Origin: Pseudomonas sp. B28(2017)
Lineage (GTDB): Bacteria; Pseudomonadota; Gammaproteobacteria; Pseudomonadales; Pseudomonadaceae
Length of the DNA: 64,000 bases
NCBI RefSeq assembly: GCF_002113025.1
Contig: NZ_NEJH01000004.1
Location: 186,001-250,000, forward strand
Direction: 5' to 3'
The notes beneath the pieces are model-generated. The model worked only from the letters and a program-made list of their open reading frames with translations. It searched no databases and had not been told where the DNA came from. Of this stretch, positions 32,878-41,841 are shown piece after piece. Position numbers and translations under genes: made by a program. How positions within the stretch are numbered: position 1 is the stretch's first letter; every line of letters begins with the position of its first letter.

Positions 32878-34226
32878 TGCGCCGTCTGTCCTTGAGCAGC
32901 CGGTTGGCGCTGCTGTTTGCCGCATGCACCGCCGTAGTGTCGTTGTTCGCCGGGGTGCTGTTCAGCCGCGCCAGTGAGGCGCATTTCATTGAGCTCGACC
33001 AGCAACTGCTGGACGACAAGTTGATCGGCTTGCGTCGGGCCCTGCACGACTTTCAGTCGAGTGACAGCCAAGTGAAGCTGGTGGAGGAACTGAGCCGCCA
33101 GGCTGACCTGTCCCTGAGAATCACTGGCAGCGACGGCCGGCGCTGGTATGACAGCTCGACAAACCTTCCACAGGCATTGCCGAGCCAGCCCGGCTTGTCG
33201 ACGGTGAGCCACGAAGGCACGGATTACCGCGTCCTGAATGCGCCGCTTTTCCCGGACAAACCCGAATCAGCGCAACTGACCTTGCTACTGGACATCACCC
33301 ACCACCAGCACTTTCTGCAGCGCATGCAGCATTTGATCTGGCTGACCGTCGGTCTGTCAGCCCTGGCCACTGCGCTGCTGGGCGCCTGGGCGGCACGCAG
33401 CGGCTTGCGCCCGTTGCGGCGGATCAGTGCGGTTGCCAGTGGTGTTTCGGCGCAATCGCTGAACTCGCGGTTGCCCGAAGAAAACATGCCGCCGGAGCTG
33501 GCGGAAATGGCCCACCATTTCAACGCCATGCTCGGACGCCTCGACGACTCGTTTCAGCGCCTGTCCGCATTCTCTGCCGACATTGCCCATGAACTGCGCA
33601 CGCCACTGTCGAACCTGCTGACCCACACCCAGGTCACCCTCACCCGCCCTCGCCCCCTCGAGGACTATCGTGAAGCCCTGCACAGCAACCTCGAAGAACT
33701 GCAATGGATGGCGCAACTGGTCAACGACATGCTCTATCTGGCCAAGGCTGATCATGGCCTGCTGATCCCCAAACGCGAATCGCTGGAACTGGCGGAAGAG
33801 GCAGACCTGCTGCTGGAGTTTTTTGCGCCGCTGGCGGAAGACGCCCAGGTTACGCTTAGCCGCGAAGGCCTTGGACACATGGAAGGCGACCGCAGCATGT
33901 TACGGCGGGCGCTGTCCAACCTGCTGGACAACGCGCTGCGCTTCACCCCGGCCCAGGGTACGGTACAGGTCACGATTGACGAGCAACCCGATTGCCTGAG
34001 CCTGCGGGTGGAGAACTCGGGAGACGGGATTGATCCGCAGTTGCTGCCGCGCTTGTTCGACCGTTTTTACCGGGCTGACCCGGCACGCCGCGAAGGCAGC
34101 AGTGAACATGCGGGATTGGGGTTGGCGATCACCCGGTCGATCATCCGCGCCCACGGCGGGCAGATTCGTTGTGAATCGGACAATGGGTGGACCAGGTTTG
34201 TGATCGAGTTGCCAAAAGGAGATTGA
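32877..34226 (+). CDS. copS: Copper-sensing histidine kinase CopS
   Basis: 449 residues. First membrane helix at LALLFAACTAVVSLFAGVLF, a periplasmic sensor region (~30-160) with DITHHQHFLQRMQH near its end, a second helix (LIWLTVGLSALATALLGAWA) and a HAMP domain (LRPLRRISAVASGVSAQSLNSR). HisKA: FSADIAHELRTPLSNLLTHTQV (phospho-accepting His). HATPase: LSNLLDNALRF, VENSGDGI, LFDRFYRADPAR and AGLGLAITRSIIRAHGG. The CusS/CopS-type heavy-metal sensor layout and operon with copR support the call. Followed by a REPIN. Confidence 0.92.
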   Translation: MRRLSLSSRLALLFAACTAVVSLFAGVLFSRASEAHFIELDQQLLDDKLIGLRRALHDFQSSDSQVKLVEELSRQADLSLRITGSDGRRWYDSSTNLPQALPSQPGLSTVSHEGTDYRVLNAPLFPDKPESAQLTLLLDITHHQHFLQRMQHLIWLTVGLSALATALLGAWAARSGLRPLRRISAVASGVSAQSLNSRLPEENMPPELAEMAHHFNAMLGRLDDSFQRLSAFSADIAHELRTPLSNLLTHTQVTLTRPRPLEDYREALHSNLEELQWMAQLVNDMLYLAKADHGLLIPKRESLELAEEADLLLEFFAPLAEDAQVTLSREGLGHMEGDRSMLRRALSNLLDNALRFTPAQGTVQVTIDEQPDCLSLRVENSGDGIDPQLLPRLFDRFYRADPARREGSSEHAGLGLAITRSIIRAHGGQIRCESDNGWTRFVIELPKGD

Positions 34227-34244
34227 GGCCAGCAGTTCCGGCCT

Positions 34245-34319
34245 CTTCGCGAGCAGGCTCGCTCCCACAATTGACCGAGTTGACTCAGATCTAATGTGGG
34301 AGCGAGCCTGCTCGCGAAA
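34245..34319. repeat. REPIN between copS and lolE
   Basis: TTCGCGAGCAGGCTCGCTCCCACA at 34246-34269 (in two halves) and its inverse ending at 34318, separated by 25 bases. Same family as the other REPs in the window. It separates two convergent genes. Confidence 0.9.
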
Positions 34320-34332
34320 GCGGTATATCGGA

Positions 34333-35580
34333 TTACGAATACCGCAGAGCGGTAGCCGGTTCGATCTTCGCCGCCCGCCATGCCGGGTAAACCGTGGCCA
34401 GGAAGCTCATGACGAAGCCCGCCGTGCAGATCAGCGCCACGTCCCCGCCTTGCAGCTCGGACGGCAGGTTGCTGACGAAATACACATCGGAACTGAAGAT
34501 GTGCTGCCCGCTGACCCGTTCGACCCAGCCGACCATCTCGCTGACGTTCAACGCGGCGATCACGCCCAACACACCGCCAATCAGGGTGCCGACAATCCCG
34601 ATCACGGTGCCCTGCACCATGAAGATCGCCATGATCTCCCGTGGCGTGGCGCCGATGGTACGCAGGATCGCAATGTCCGCGCCCTTGTCGTTCACCACCA
34701 TGATCAGGGTCGCGATGATATTGAAGGCCGCCACCGCGACGATCATCAGCAACAGCAGGCCGATCATGGTTTTTTCCATTTTCATCGCACTGAACAGACT
34801 GCCCTGGGTGTGGGTCCAGTCGTCAGCCTTGTAGGCAGCGGCGCCCAAGCCTGTGGCGATGTCACTCGACACTTGTGGCGCGGCATACAGGTCCTTCACC
34901 GCCAGGCGCACGCTCTGCACCTGATTCGGCTCCCAGTGCTGCATCTGTGCGGCATCGGCCATGTGGATAAGCGCCATCGTGCCATCCAGTTCGGCGCCGA
35001 CCTTGAACACGCCGACCACATTCAGTCGTTGCATGCGCGGGGTAATGCCGCCCGGTGCATTGCTGACTTCCGGCACGATCAAGGTGATCTTGTCACCGAC
35101 GTTCAAGCGGAAGCGGCGCGCCGTGATCTCACCGATCACCACGCCGAATTCGCCCGGTTTCAGGGCTTCGAGACTGCCCTGGACGATGTGCTTGGCAACA
35201 ATCGACACCTGGCCTTCCAGCGCCGGGTCGACACCGCTGACCTGGATTGGCTGCATCGTGCCCTTGTAAGAGAGCATGCCTTCCATCTCGGTGAACGGGA
35301 CCGCCGCCGTCACTTGCGGATTTTTCATCGCCGCCGCTGCCACCGGCTTCCAGTCATCAATCGGGTTGACGCCGACGATGGTGGCGTGAGGCACCATGCC
35401 AAGGATGCGTGAGCTCATTTCGCGCTGAAAGCCGTTCATCACCGACAACACCACGATCATCGCCAGCACGCCGAGGGCGAGGCCGATCATCGACGTCATC
35501 GAGATGAAGGAAACAAAGCGATTGCGGCGCTTGGCGCGGGTATAGCGCGTGCCGATAAAGATCGATAACGGTCTGAACAT
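34333..35580 (-). CDS. lolE: Lipoprotein-releasing ABC transporter permease LolE
   Basis: 415 residues from the ATG at 35580 ([19 protein letters not shown]), discarding a 21-residue non-conserved extension. Topology as in LolC/LolE: one N-terminal membrane helix ([22 protein letters not shown]), a large periplasmic domain (~50-270), then three helices ([40 protein letters not shown], and a last one before YPAWRAAKIEPATALRY). Extracts mature lipoproteins from the inner membrane for transfer to LolA. It is the third gene of lolCDE. Assignment as LolE rather than LolC rests on gene order. Confidence 0.9.
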   Translation of the reverse strand: MFRPLSIFIGTRYTRAKRRNRFVSFISMTSMIGLALGVLAMIVVLSVMNGFQREMSSRILGMVPHATIVGVNPIDDWKPVAAAAMKNPQVTAAVPFTEMEGMLSYKGTMQPIQVSGVDPALEGQVSIVAKHIVQGSLEALKPGEFGVVIGEITARRFRLNVGDKITLIVPEVSNAPGGITPRMQRLNVVGVFKVGAELDGTMALIHMADAAQMQHWEPNQVQSVRLAVKDLYAAPQVSSDIATGLGAAAYKADDWTHTQGSLFSAMKMEKTMIGLLLLMIVAVAAFNIIATLIMVVNDKGADIAILRTIGATPREIMAIFMVQGTVIGIVGTLIGGVLGVIAALNVSEMVGWVERVSGQHIFSSDVYFVSNLPSELQGGDVALICTAGFVMSFLATVYPAWRAAKIEPATALRYS

Positions 35581-35643
35581 TCGCTGGGGCACCGTATAGA
35601 AATAAAAGACCCGACGCCTTTTCAGGCATCGGGTTTCAGCCAA

Positions 35644-36327
35644 TCAGATAGGAGTGAGGCAACCTTCCTGCAAGTGCAGGACGCGATCCATCTGGCGGGC
35701 CAGGTTCATGTCGTGGGTCACCACCAGGAACGCCGTGCGCATCGAGGTGCTGAGCTCCAGCATCAAGTCCTGGATCCCCTGGGCAGTGTGGGCGTCGAGG
35801 TTGCCGGTCGGTTCGTCGAGCATCACCAGGCCCGGTTTGTTCACCAGGGCGCGGGCGATGGCCACACGCTGGCGCTCACCACCGGACAATTCCGCCGGCT
35901 TGTGCTCCAGGCGATGGCCGAGCCCTACCCGCTCCAGCAACGCCGTGGCCCGTTGACGCGCTTCAGGGATCGCCGTCTTGCCGATCAGCAGCGGCATGCA
36001 GACGTTTTCCAGTGCGGTGAATTCCGGCAGCAGGTGGTGGAACTGGTACACGAAGCCGAGGGCGCGATTGCGCAACAGGCCGCGTTTCTTCTCGCTCAGC
36101 GCCGACAGTTCTTCACCGTCGAGCCAGACGCTGCCCTTGGTCGGCGTATCGAGGCCGCCCAGCAGATTGAGCAAGGTACTTTTGCCCGAGCCCGACTTGC
36201 CGACAATCGCCACACGCTCGCCCGGATGCATTTCCAGTTGCAGCCCGGCCAGGACCTCTACCGACTCCGGACCTTCCTCGTAGGATTTGCCCAGGTTGCG
36301 GCAGCTCAAGATTGCTTTATCACTCAT
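35644..36327 (-). CDS. lolD: Lipoprotein-releasing ABC transporter ATPase LolD
   Basis: 227 residues from the ATG at 36327 ([16 protein letters not shown]); an ATG five codons upstream (36342), overlapping the lolC stop, is also possible. Walker [16 protein letters not shown]-loop region [18 protein letters not shown], signature [15 protein letters not shown], Walker [13 protein letters not shown] and the switch histidine in [20 protein letters not shown] is characteristic of LolD. It energises LolCE-driven lipoprotein release. Confidence 0.96.
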   Translation of the reverse strand: MSDKAILSCRNLGKSYEEGPESVEVLAGLQLEMHPGERVAIVGKSGSGKSTLLNLLGGLDTPTKGSVWLDGEELSALSEKKRGLLRNRALGFVYQFHHLLPEFTALENVCMPLLIGKTAIPEARQRATALLERVGLGHRLEHKPAELSGGERQRVAIARALVNKPGLVMLDEPTGNLDAHTAQGIQDLMLELSTSMRTAFLVVTHDMNLARQMDRVLHLQEGCLTPI

Positions 36328-36334
36328 GCCCGAC

Positions 36335-37585
36335 TCACTCATAACGTAGCGCCTCCGCCGGCTGGGTGCGCGCGGCACGCCAGGCTGGATACAGGGTGGC
36401 GAGGAAACTCAGGACCAACGCCGCGGAGCAGACCATCACGACGTCCTGGCTCTGCACCTGCGACGGCAGGTAATCGATGAAGTACACGTCGGCGTTGAGG
36501 AACTTGTGGCCGATCAGACCTTCGAGGGCCGAGATCGCGGCACTGACATTCAGCGCGGCGAAGATGCCGACCACGGCGCCGATGGCCGTGCCGACCACGC
36601 CAATGACGGTGCCCTGCACCATGAACGTGCGCATGATCGTGCCCGGCGTGGCGCCCAACGTGCGCAGGATCGCGATGTCGCCCTTTTTGTCGTTCACCAC
36701 CATCACCAGCGTGGAAATGATGTTGAACGCCGCGACGGCAACGATCAGCAGCAGCAACAGGCCGATCATGGCTTTTTCCATGCGGATCGCCTGGTACAGG
36801 TTGCCGTGGGTGCGGGTCCAGTCCCGGGCGTAGTAACGGTCTTCGCCAAGATCGCGGGCGATGCTCCACGCGGTGCGCGGTGCCTGGAACAAGTCGTCGA
36901 ACTTCAGGCGCAGGCCCTGGACCTGATCCGGTTTCCAGCGATGCAGCCGGGCCAGATCCTGCAGGTTGGTGACGCCGAGATAGCCATCGAGCTCACCGGC
37001 GCCGACATGGAAAATGCCGACCACGGTAAAGCGCTTCATGCGCGGGAACATCCCGGCCGGGGTCACGGTGACCTCCGGGGCGACGAAGGTCAGCTTGTCG
37101 CCGACGGCCGCACCAAGCTTGGCGGCGGCCTTGTCACCGATGACGATGCCGAACTCACCCGGCACCAGATCGTCGAGTTTTCCCTGCGTCATGAAGTGAT
37201 CAATGATCGACACCTGGCGCTCTTGCGCCGGGTCGATGGCATTGAGCAGGACTTTCGAGACCTTGCCGTTATTGGTCAGCAAACCCTGCATTTGCGTAAA
37301 CGGCGCCACGGCCGTCACCTGCGGGTTCTGCCTGACCTTGGCCGCCAGGTTTTGCCAGTCGCTGATCGGCTCGCCGGACTCGATGGTCGCGTGGGGCACC
37401 ATGCCCAGCACGCGGGTGCGCATCTCATGATCGAAGCCGTTCATCACCGACAGCACCACGATCATCACGACCACGCCAAGGGCGAGCCCGATCATCGAAG
37501 TCAGGGAAATGAATGACACAAAATGATTGCGACGCTTTGCACGGGTGTAACGCGTGCCGATAAATACGAAGAGAGGTCTGAACAT
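36335..37585 (-). CDS. lolC: Lipoprotein-releasing ABC transporter permease LolC
   Basis: 416 residues, nearly the same size and plan as LolE: N-terminal [19 protein letters not shown], first helix [20 protein letters not shown], periplasmic domain, then [38 protein letters not shown] and the end [18 protein letters not shown]. First gene of the operon. The two permeases are clear paralogues and their terminal regions are close to identical, consistent with an old duplication. LolC in E. coli binds LolA through a periplasmic hook loop. Confidence 0.92.
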   Translation of the reverse strand: MFRPLFVFIGTRYTRAKRRNHFVSFISLTSMIGLALGVVVMIVVLSVMNGFDHEMRTRVLGMVPHATIESGEPISDWQNLAAKVRQNPQVTAVAPFTQMQGLLTNNGKVSKVLLNAIDPAQERQVSIIDHFMTQGKLDDLVPGEFGIVIGDKAAAKLGAAVGDKLTFVAPEVTVTPAGMFPRMKRFTVVGIFHVGAGELDGYLGVTNLQDLARLHRWKPDQVQGLRLKFDDLFQAPRTAWSIARDLGEDRYYARDWTRTHGNLYQAIRMEKAMIGLLLLLIVAVAAFNIISTLVMVVNDKKGDIAILRTLGATPGTIMRTFMVQGTVIGVVGTAIGAVVGIFAALNVSAAISALEGLIGHKFLNADVYFIDYLPSQVQSQDVVMVCSAALVLSFLATLYPAWRAARTQPAEALRYE

Positions 37586-37679
37586 GTCGGGGCTTGTTCG
37601 GAGGGAAAAGGAACGTCCTTGTGGCGGGGGTCGATAACCAGCTTTACACTCAGACCACCGCCGCTACCATGGGTTCGCC

Positions 37680-38261
37680 ATGTCGACATTAGATGAAGAA
37701 GATCGCCGCGAATACTACCGTATCGAGGATACGATCGCACTGGAAATTCGGCCCCTGTCCGCTACTGAAGCGGCAGGCCAGGAAGTGTTGCAGGATGCTT
37801 CCCCACTCTTCAACTTGCTCAGCGAACTGCACCTGAGCGAATTCGAGTCGCAACACCTGTTGCGCCAGATCAGCGAACGCGACCGGACCATCGCGGCGTT
37901 CCTCAAATCCCAGAACAAACGCATCGACTTGCTGAGCCAGGTGATCGCCATCACCGTGCTCGGGCAAATCGGCGAACCGCAGCCGGTGATCATCTCCGAA
38001 GGCGGCATCGACTTTCAGCATCCATCGCCCATTGCCACCGGCGTACACCTGTCGGTCAAGCTGGTGCTGATGCCGCAAGCCCTGGGTCTGCTGCTGCGCG
38101 CACGCGTCACCCATTGCGACCGCAAGGGCGATGGCTATGACGTCGGCACCGAGTTCGAGCACCTGACCGACGCCCAGCGCCAACTGTTGGCCCGCCACAT
38201 CTTGCAAAAGCAGGCCCAGGAACGACGCCTGGCCCGCGAACAACTCGAATCAGGCAATTAA
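37680..38261 (+). CDS. Atypical PilZ-like protein
   Basis: 193 residues. The N-terminal RREYYRIEDTIALEI has the arginine-rich opening of PilZ proteins (RxxxR-like). The later strands PVIISEGGIDFQHPSPIATGVHLSVKL correspond to the D/NxSxxG region, but the aspartate/asparagine position is isoleucine. A helical insertion (~45-95) separates the two halves, ending in KRIDLLSQVI. VTHCDRKGDGYDVGTEF completes the barrel. Binding of c-di-GMP is doubtful because a key motif residue is missing. It lies between lolC (divergent) and the phosphodiesterase gene. Confidence 0.7.
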   Translation: MSTLDEEDRREYYRIEDTIALEIRPLSATEAAGQEVLQDASPLFNLLSELHLSEFESQHLLRQISERDRTIAAFLKSQNKRIDLLSQVIAITVLGQIGEPQPVIISEGGIDFQHPSPIATGVHLSVKLVLMPQALGLLLRARVTHCDRKGDGYDVGTEFEHLTDAQRQLLARHILQKQAQERRLAREQLESGN

Positions 38262-38275
38262 TTTAAGGAAGAACC

Positions 38276-38998
38276 GTGACCCTCATCTACGGCCATCGCG
38301 GCGCCAAGGGCGAAGCACCGGAAAACACCCTGACCAGCTTTCAGGAATGCCTCAAGCACGGCGTGCGTCGCTGCGAACTGGACCTGCACCTGTCCATGGA
38401 CGGCGAGCTGATGGTCATCCACGACCCGACCCTCAAACGTACCACTGACCGTCGCGGCAAGGTCGTCGAACACACGGCGGCCGAGCTTGTGACCTATGAC
38501 GCACGCAAGGGTGGCCCGGGCTGGATCAAGCCCTGCCCGATTCCGACGCTGGAAGAACTGTTCGAGAAATGCGACTTCGATCACTGGCAGCTGGAAGTCA
38601 AAAGCGCATCACGGATGCGTGCCGCGACCACCGTGCTGGCGATTCGCGAAATGGTCCAGCGTCATGGCCTGATGGACAAGGTGACCATCACCTCGAGTTC
38701 TCGTGAAGTATTGAAGGCAGCACTGGAACTGGTTCCGGACGTATCCCGCGGGCTGGTGGCCGAATACGCCTGGCTCGACCCGCTGAAGGTCGCGGCCAGT
38801 TATGGCTGTGAAATTCTGGCGTTGAACTGGACCCTGTGCACGCCGGAACGCCTGCAACGGGCGCAGCGTCAAGGGCTGCATGTGTCGGTGTGGACCGTCA
38901 ACGAGCCTGCGCTGATGCGCAGACTCGCCGACTTCGGCGTTGACAGCCTGATTACAGACTTTCCCGGTTTGGCCACCGCCACGCTCGAGAATTGCTGA
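38276..38998 (+). CDS. Glycerophosphodiester phosphodiesterase
   Basis: 240 residues, GTG start behind AAGGAAGAACC, 14 bases after the PilZ-like gene. The GDPD signature is intact: YGHRGAKGEAPENTLTSF (catalytic His and Arg, metal-binding Glu), CELDLHLSMDGELMVIHDPTLKRTTD (metal ligands and second catalytic His), and a C-terminal NWTLCTPERL...VSVWTVNEPALMRRLADFGVDSLITDFP. No signal peptide, so it is cytosolic (UgpQ-like), releasing glycerol-3-phosphate from deacylated phospholipids. Confidence 0.94.
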   Translation: MTLIYGHRGAKGEAPENTLTSFQECLKHGVRRCELDLHLSMDGELMVIHDPTLKRTTDRRGKVVEHTAAELVTYDARKGGPGWIKPCPIPTLEELFEKCDFDHWQLEVKSASRMRAATTVLAIREMVQRHGLMDKVTITSSSREVLKAALELVPDVSRGLVAEYAWLDPLKVAASYGCEILALNWTLCTPERLQRAQRQGLHVSVWTVNEPALMRRLADFGVDSLITDFPGLATATLENC

Positions 38999-39009
38999 AA
39001 TCGGTCTCC

Positions 39010-39034
39010 CCGGCCGGCTCAGGCCACCGGCCGG
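39010..39034. terminator. GC-rich hairpin between convergent gdpd and sthA
   Basis: CCGGCCGG occurs at 39010-39017 and 39027-39034, giving a strong stem around CTCAGGCCA. No long T-run follows, so termination strength is uncertain. Confidence 0.5.
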
Positions 39035-39040
39035 AGCCGC

Positions 39041-40435
39041 TCAAAAAAGCCGGTTGAGGCCGTCGTACGCCGCTACCCGATAGGCTTCGGCCATGGTCGG
39101 GTAGTTGAACGTGGTGTTGACGAAGTACTTGAGCGTGTTCAGTTCGCCCGGCTGGTTCATGATCGCCTGACCGATGTGCACGATCTCCGACGCCTGATAA
39201 CCGAAGCAGTGAACACCCAGCACTTCCAGGGTCTCGCGGTGGAACAGGATCTTCAGCATGCCTTGCGGCTCGCCAGCGATCTGCGCCCGCGCCATGCTCT
39301 TGAAGAACGCCTTGCCCACTTCGTACGGCACCTTGGCCTGGGTCAGCTCCTGCTCGTTCTTGCCGATCGAGCTGATCTCCGGAATGGTGTAGATGCCGGT
39401 CGGCACGTCATTCACAAAGCGCCAGCTACCGTTATCCACGATGCTGCCAGCAGCCGAACGACCCTGGTCGTGAGCGGCACTGGCCAGGCTTGGCCAGCCG
39501 ATCACGTCACCGGCACCGTAGATGTTCGGCACGCAAGTGCGGTACGCCTCGTCGACTTCGATCTGGCCGCGGCTGTTGACCTTCACGCCGATGTTTTCCA
39601 GACCCAACTGGTCGGTGTTGCCGGTACGACCGTTGCACCAGAGCAAGGCGTCGGCCTTGATCTTCTTGCCGGACTTGAGGTGCAGGATCACGCCATTGTC
39701 CACGCCTTCGACGCGGTCGTAGTCTTCGTTATGGCGAACGGTGATGTTGTTGTTGCTGAAGTGATAACTCAGGGCCTGGGAGATTTCCGAATCCAGGAAG
39801 CTCAGCAATTGGCCACGGTTGTCCACCAGCTCGACCAGCACACCCAGACCACTGAAGATCGAGGCGTATTCACAGCCGATCACGCCAGCGCCGTAAACGA
39901 TGAGTTTGCGCGGGGTGTGGCCGAGGCTGAGGATGGTGTCGCTATCGTAGATACGCGGGTGGTGGAAATCGATGTCCGCCGGGCGATAAGGACGCGAACC
40001 GGTGGCAATGATGATGTGCTTGGCCACCAGCTTTTCGACCACGCCGTTGGCGCAGACCACTTCGATGGTTTGCTCGTCGGCGAAGCTGCCGGTGCCGAAG
40101 AACACGTCGACGCGGTTACGGGCGTAGTAGCCGGTACGCGAAGCGACTTGCTTGGAGATGACCTTCTCGGCGCTTTTCAGCACGTCCGGGAACGAGAACC
40201 AGCGCGGCTCACCAATGGCCCGGAACATCGGGTTGGTGTTGAATTGCATGATCTGCCGCACCGAGTGACGCAGTGCCTTGGACGGGATGGTGCCCAAGTG
40301 AGTGCAGTTGCCGCCGACCTGGCGACGGCTATCGACCATCGCCACCTTGCGCCCTGCCTTGGCGGCGTTCATTGCCGCGCCTTCCCCCGCCGGGCCGGAA
40401 CCCAACACCACCACGTCGTAGTTGTAGACAGCCAT
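39041..40435 (-). CDS. sthA: Soluble pyridine nucleotide transhydrogenase
   Basis: 464 residues behind CTGAGGAGTACGC. A flavoprotein that exchanges reducing equivalents between NADPH and NAD+. FAD site [20 protein letters not shown], then [21 protein letters not shown], in which the redox-disulfide cysteine pair of related lipoamide dehydrogenases is reduced to one Cys, the known hallmark of SthA. NAD(P) site [20 protein letters not shown]-binding [23 protein letters not shown] and dimer-interface motif [20 protein letters not shown]. Full length. Confidence 0.97.
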   Translation of the reverse strand: MAVYNYDVVVLGSGPAGEGAAMNAAKAGRKVAMVDSRRQVGGNCTHLGTIPSKALRHSVRQIMQFNTNPMFRAIGEPRWFSFPDVLKSAEKVISKQVASRTGYYARNRVDVFFGTGSFADEQTIEVVCANGVVEKLVAKHIIIATGSRPYRPADIDFHHPRIYDSDTILSLGHTPRKLIVYGAGVIGCEYASIFSGLGVLVELVDNRGQLLSFLDSEISQALSYHFSNNNITVRHNEDYDRVEGVDNGVILHLKSGKKIKADALLWCNGRTGNTDQLGLENIGVKVNSRGQIEVDEAYRTCVPNIYGAGDVIGWPSLASAAHDQGRSAAGSIVDNGSWRFVNDVPTGIYTIPEISSIGKNEQELTQAKVPYEVGKAFFKSMARAQIAGEPQGMLKILFHRETLEVLGVHCFGYQASEIVHIGQAIMNQPGELNTLKYFVNTTFNYPTMAEAYRVAAYDGLNRLF

Positions 40436-40642
40436 GCGTACTCCTCAGAACAGGCCGCGGCACCCTCGGCACCTGCGGCTAAATCACGCCAACCTGTGGC
40501 ATGAAGGAACAATTTGGGGCCAGTGCAGAACCCGGACACAGTCTATAGAAGCGTCAACGCCGCGCACATTAACCCTTGGTCGCGTCGTAGGCTACTTTTG
40601 CCTGCACTACAACGCCAGTTTTCAATGCTCGAATCGCCACAA

Positions 40643-41659
40643 TCATTCGGCTTTTTCGCCACTGAGGCGTTCAAAAGCGTGACTGCTGCGTGTGACGAAA
40701 CCTGTATCGGCACGAATCACAAAAAATGCACCGATATCGTGCTTTTCTGCGTAGTCCCAACCGCGCTCCGGGCCGAGAATCAACAACAGCGTCGATAAGC
40801 CATCGGCCATCAACGCTGAAGGATGAATGACCGTGACGGACGCCAGGCCATGTGAGACCGGCGCACCGGTGCGGGCATCGAAGGTGTGGGAAAAACGCCG
40901 ACCGCCCTGCTCGAAATAGTTTCGGTAGTCGCCGGAAGTGGACAGGCCATAACCGTCGACAAGGATGACGCGCTCGGCGACTTGCCGGTCATCCCGAGGC
41001 TCTTCCAGGGCGATGCGCCATGGCGAACCGTCGGCCTTCCTGCCAGACGCCTTGAGCTCCCCCGTCGCCTCGGCGAGATAATCGTGAATGCCCATTGCCT
41101 CGAGTCTTGCGGCAATCGTGTCCACCGCATAACCGGCGGCGATGCTGTTGAAATCGACCTCGACGGCGGCGTCCTTGCACAGTTGGTCGCCATCGATGCG
41201 CAAATGTTCGTGACCGACGCGCTTGCGGACTTCGGCGAGCGCTTCGGCGGTCGGGACTTTTTCCTCACGGGCCTGCGGGCCAAATCCCCAGAGGTTCAGC
41301 AACGGCTCCACCGTCAGATCGTAGGAGCCGTCACTTTGCACCGACAGCTGCTCACCCACGCGGACCAGTTCGAGGATCGACGCCGGCATCGCCTGACAGC
41401 GGTTGGCCGGCAAAGCATTGAAGCGTTCGATATCGGAGTCGCTACGGTAGGTCGACATTTGTCGGTCGACTTCAGCAAGAATTTGCTCGACCTGGACGCG
41501 GACTTCGTCCGGCACCGGAAGACCGACATGGCGCACATACTTGATCGAATAAGTGCTGCCCATGGTCGGGCCGCCGAAGGTTTCCAGAGTGTCGCCGTTG
41601 CCGCAGCCTGATAGTGCGCCGAGCAGCAAAAAAACCGCCCCCTGCCACCTGATCAACAA
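40643..41659 (-). CDS. apbE: FAD:protein FMN transferase ApbE (lipoprotein)
   Basis: 338 residues, TTG start (two adjacent TTG codons at 41659 and 41656). Signal sequence with lipobox LSGC (Cys19), then GGPTMGSTYSIKYV. FAD- and metal-binding motifs: SDIERFNA, FNSIAAGYAVDTIA, the EATGEL(K)ASG loop, TSGDYRNYFEQGGRRFSHTFDARTGAP, and near the end ALMADGLSTLLLILG. It attaches FMN covalently to Thr/Ser of partners such as NqrB/NqrC or RnfG. In PAO1 the neighbouring genes are the nqr operon as I recall. Here the next gene is gap, so the partner is not in the window. Confidence 0.93.
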   Translation of the reverse strand: MLIRWQGAVFLLLGALSGCGNGDTLETFGGPTMGSTYSIKYVRHVGLPVPDEVRVQVEQILAEVDRQMSTYRSDSDIERFNALPANRCQAMPASILELVRVGEQLSVQSDGSYDLTVEPLLNLWGFGPQAREEKVPTAEALAEVRKRVGHEHLRIDGDQLCKDAAVEVDFNSIAAGYAVDTIAARLEAMGIHDYLAEATGELKASGRKADGSPWRIALEEPRDDRQVAERVILVDGYGLSTSGDYRNYFEQGGRRFSHTFDARTGAPVSHGLASVTVIHPSALMADGLSTLLLILGPERGWDYAEKHDIGAFFVIRADTGFVTRSSHAFERLSGEKAE

Positions 41660-41721
41660 TTCCCGAGCTCCCCAATACCCCCCCTGACACGCCGTCAGGA
41701 CCAGCCATTATGCGATAGAAC

Positions 41722-41748
41722 TGTTGGAGCGGGCTTGCCCGCGATGAG
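41722..41748. repeat. Single REP-like sequence
   Basis: TGTTGGAGCGGGCTTGCCCGCGATGAG, a GGGCTTGCCCGC-type REP variant, in the spacer between apbE and gap. Confidence 0.7.
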
Positions 41749-41795
41749 GCCAGAGCGAACAAGATATCCCTCAACAGACAAAAGCTGCACAAACA

Positions 41796-41826
41796 AAAAC
41801 GCCCCGACCAAGGTCGGGGCGTTTTC
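41796..41826. terminator. Terminator of gap
   Basis: AAAAACGCCCCGACC-AAGGTCGGGGCGTTTT. The stem is perfect and flanked by A- and T-runs, so it works in both directions. It lies 15 bases past the gap stop codon on the minus strand. Confidence 0.92.
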
Positions 41827-41841
41827 ATGTGCAGCTAAGGC

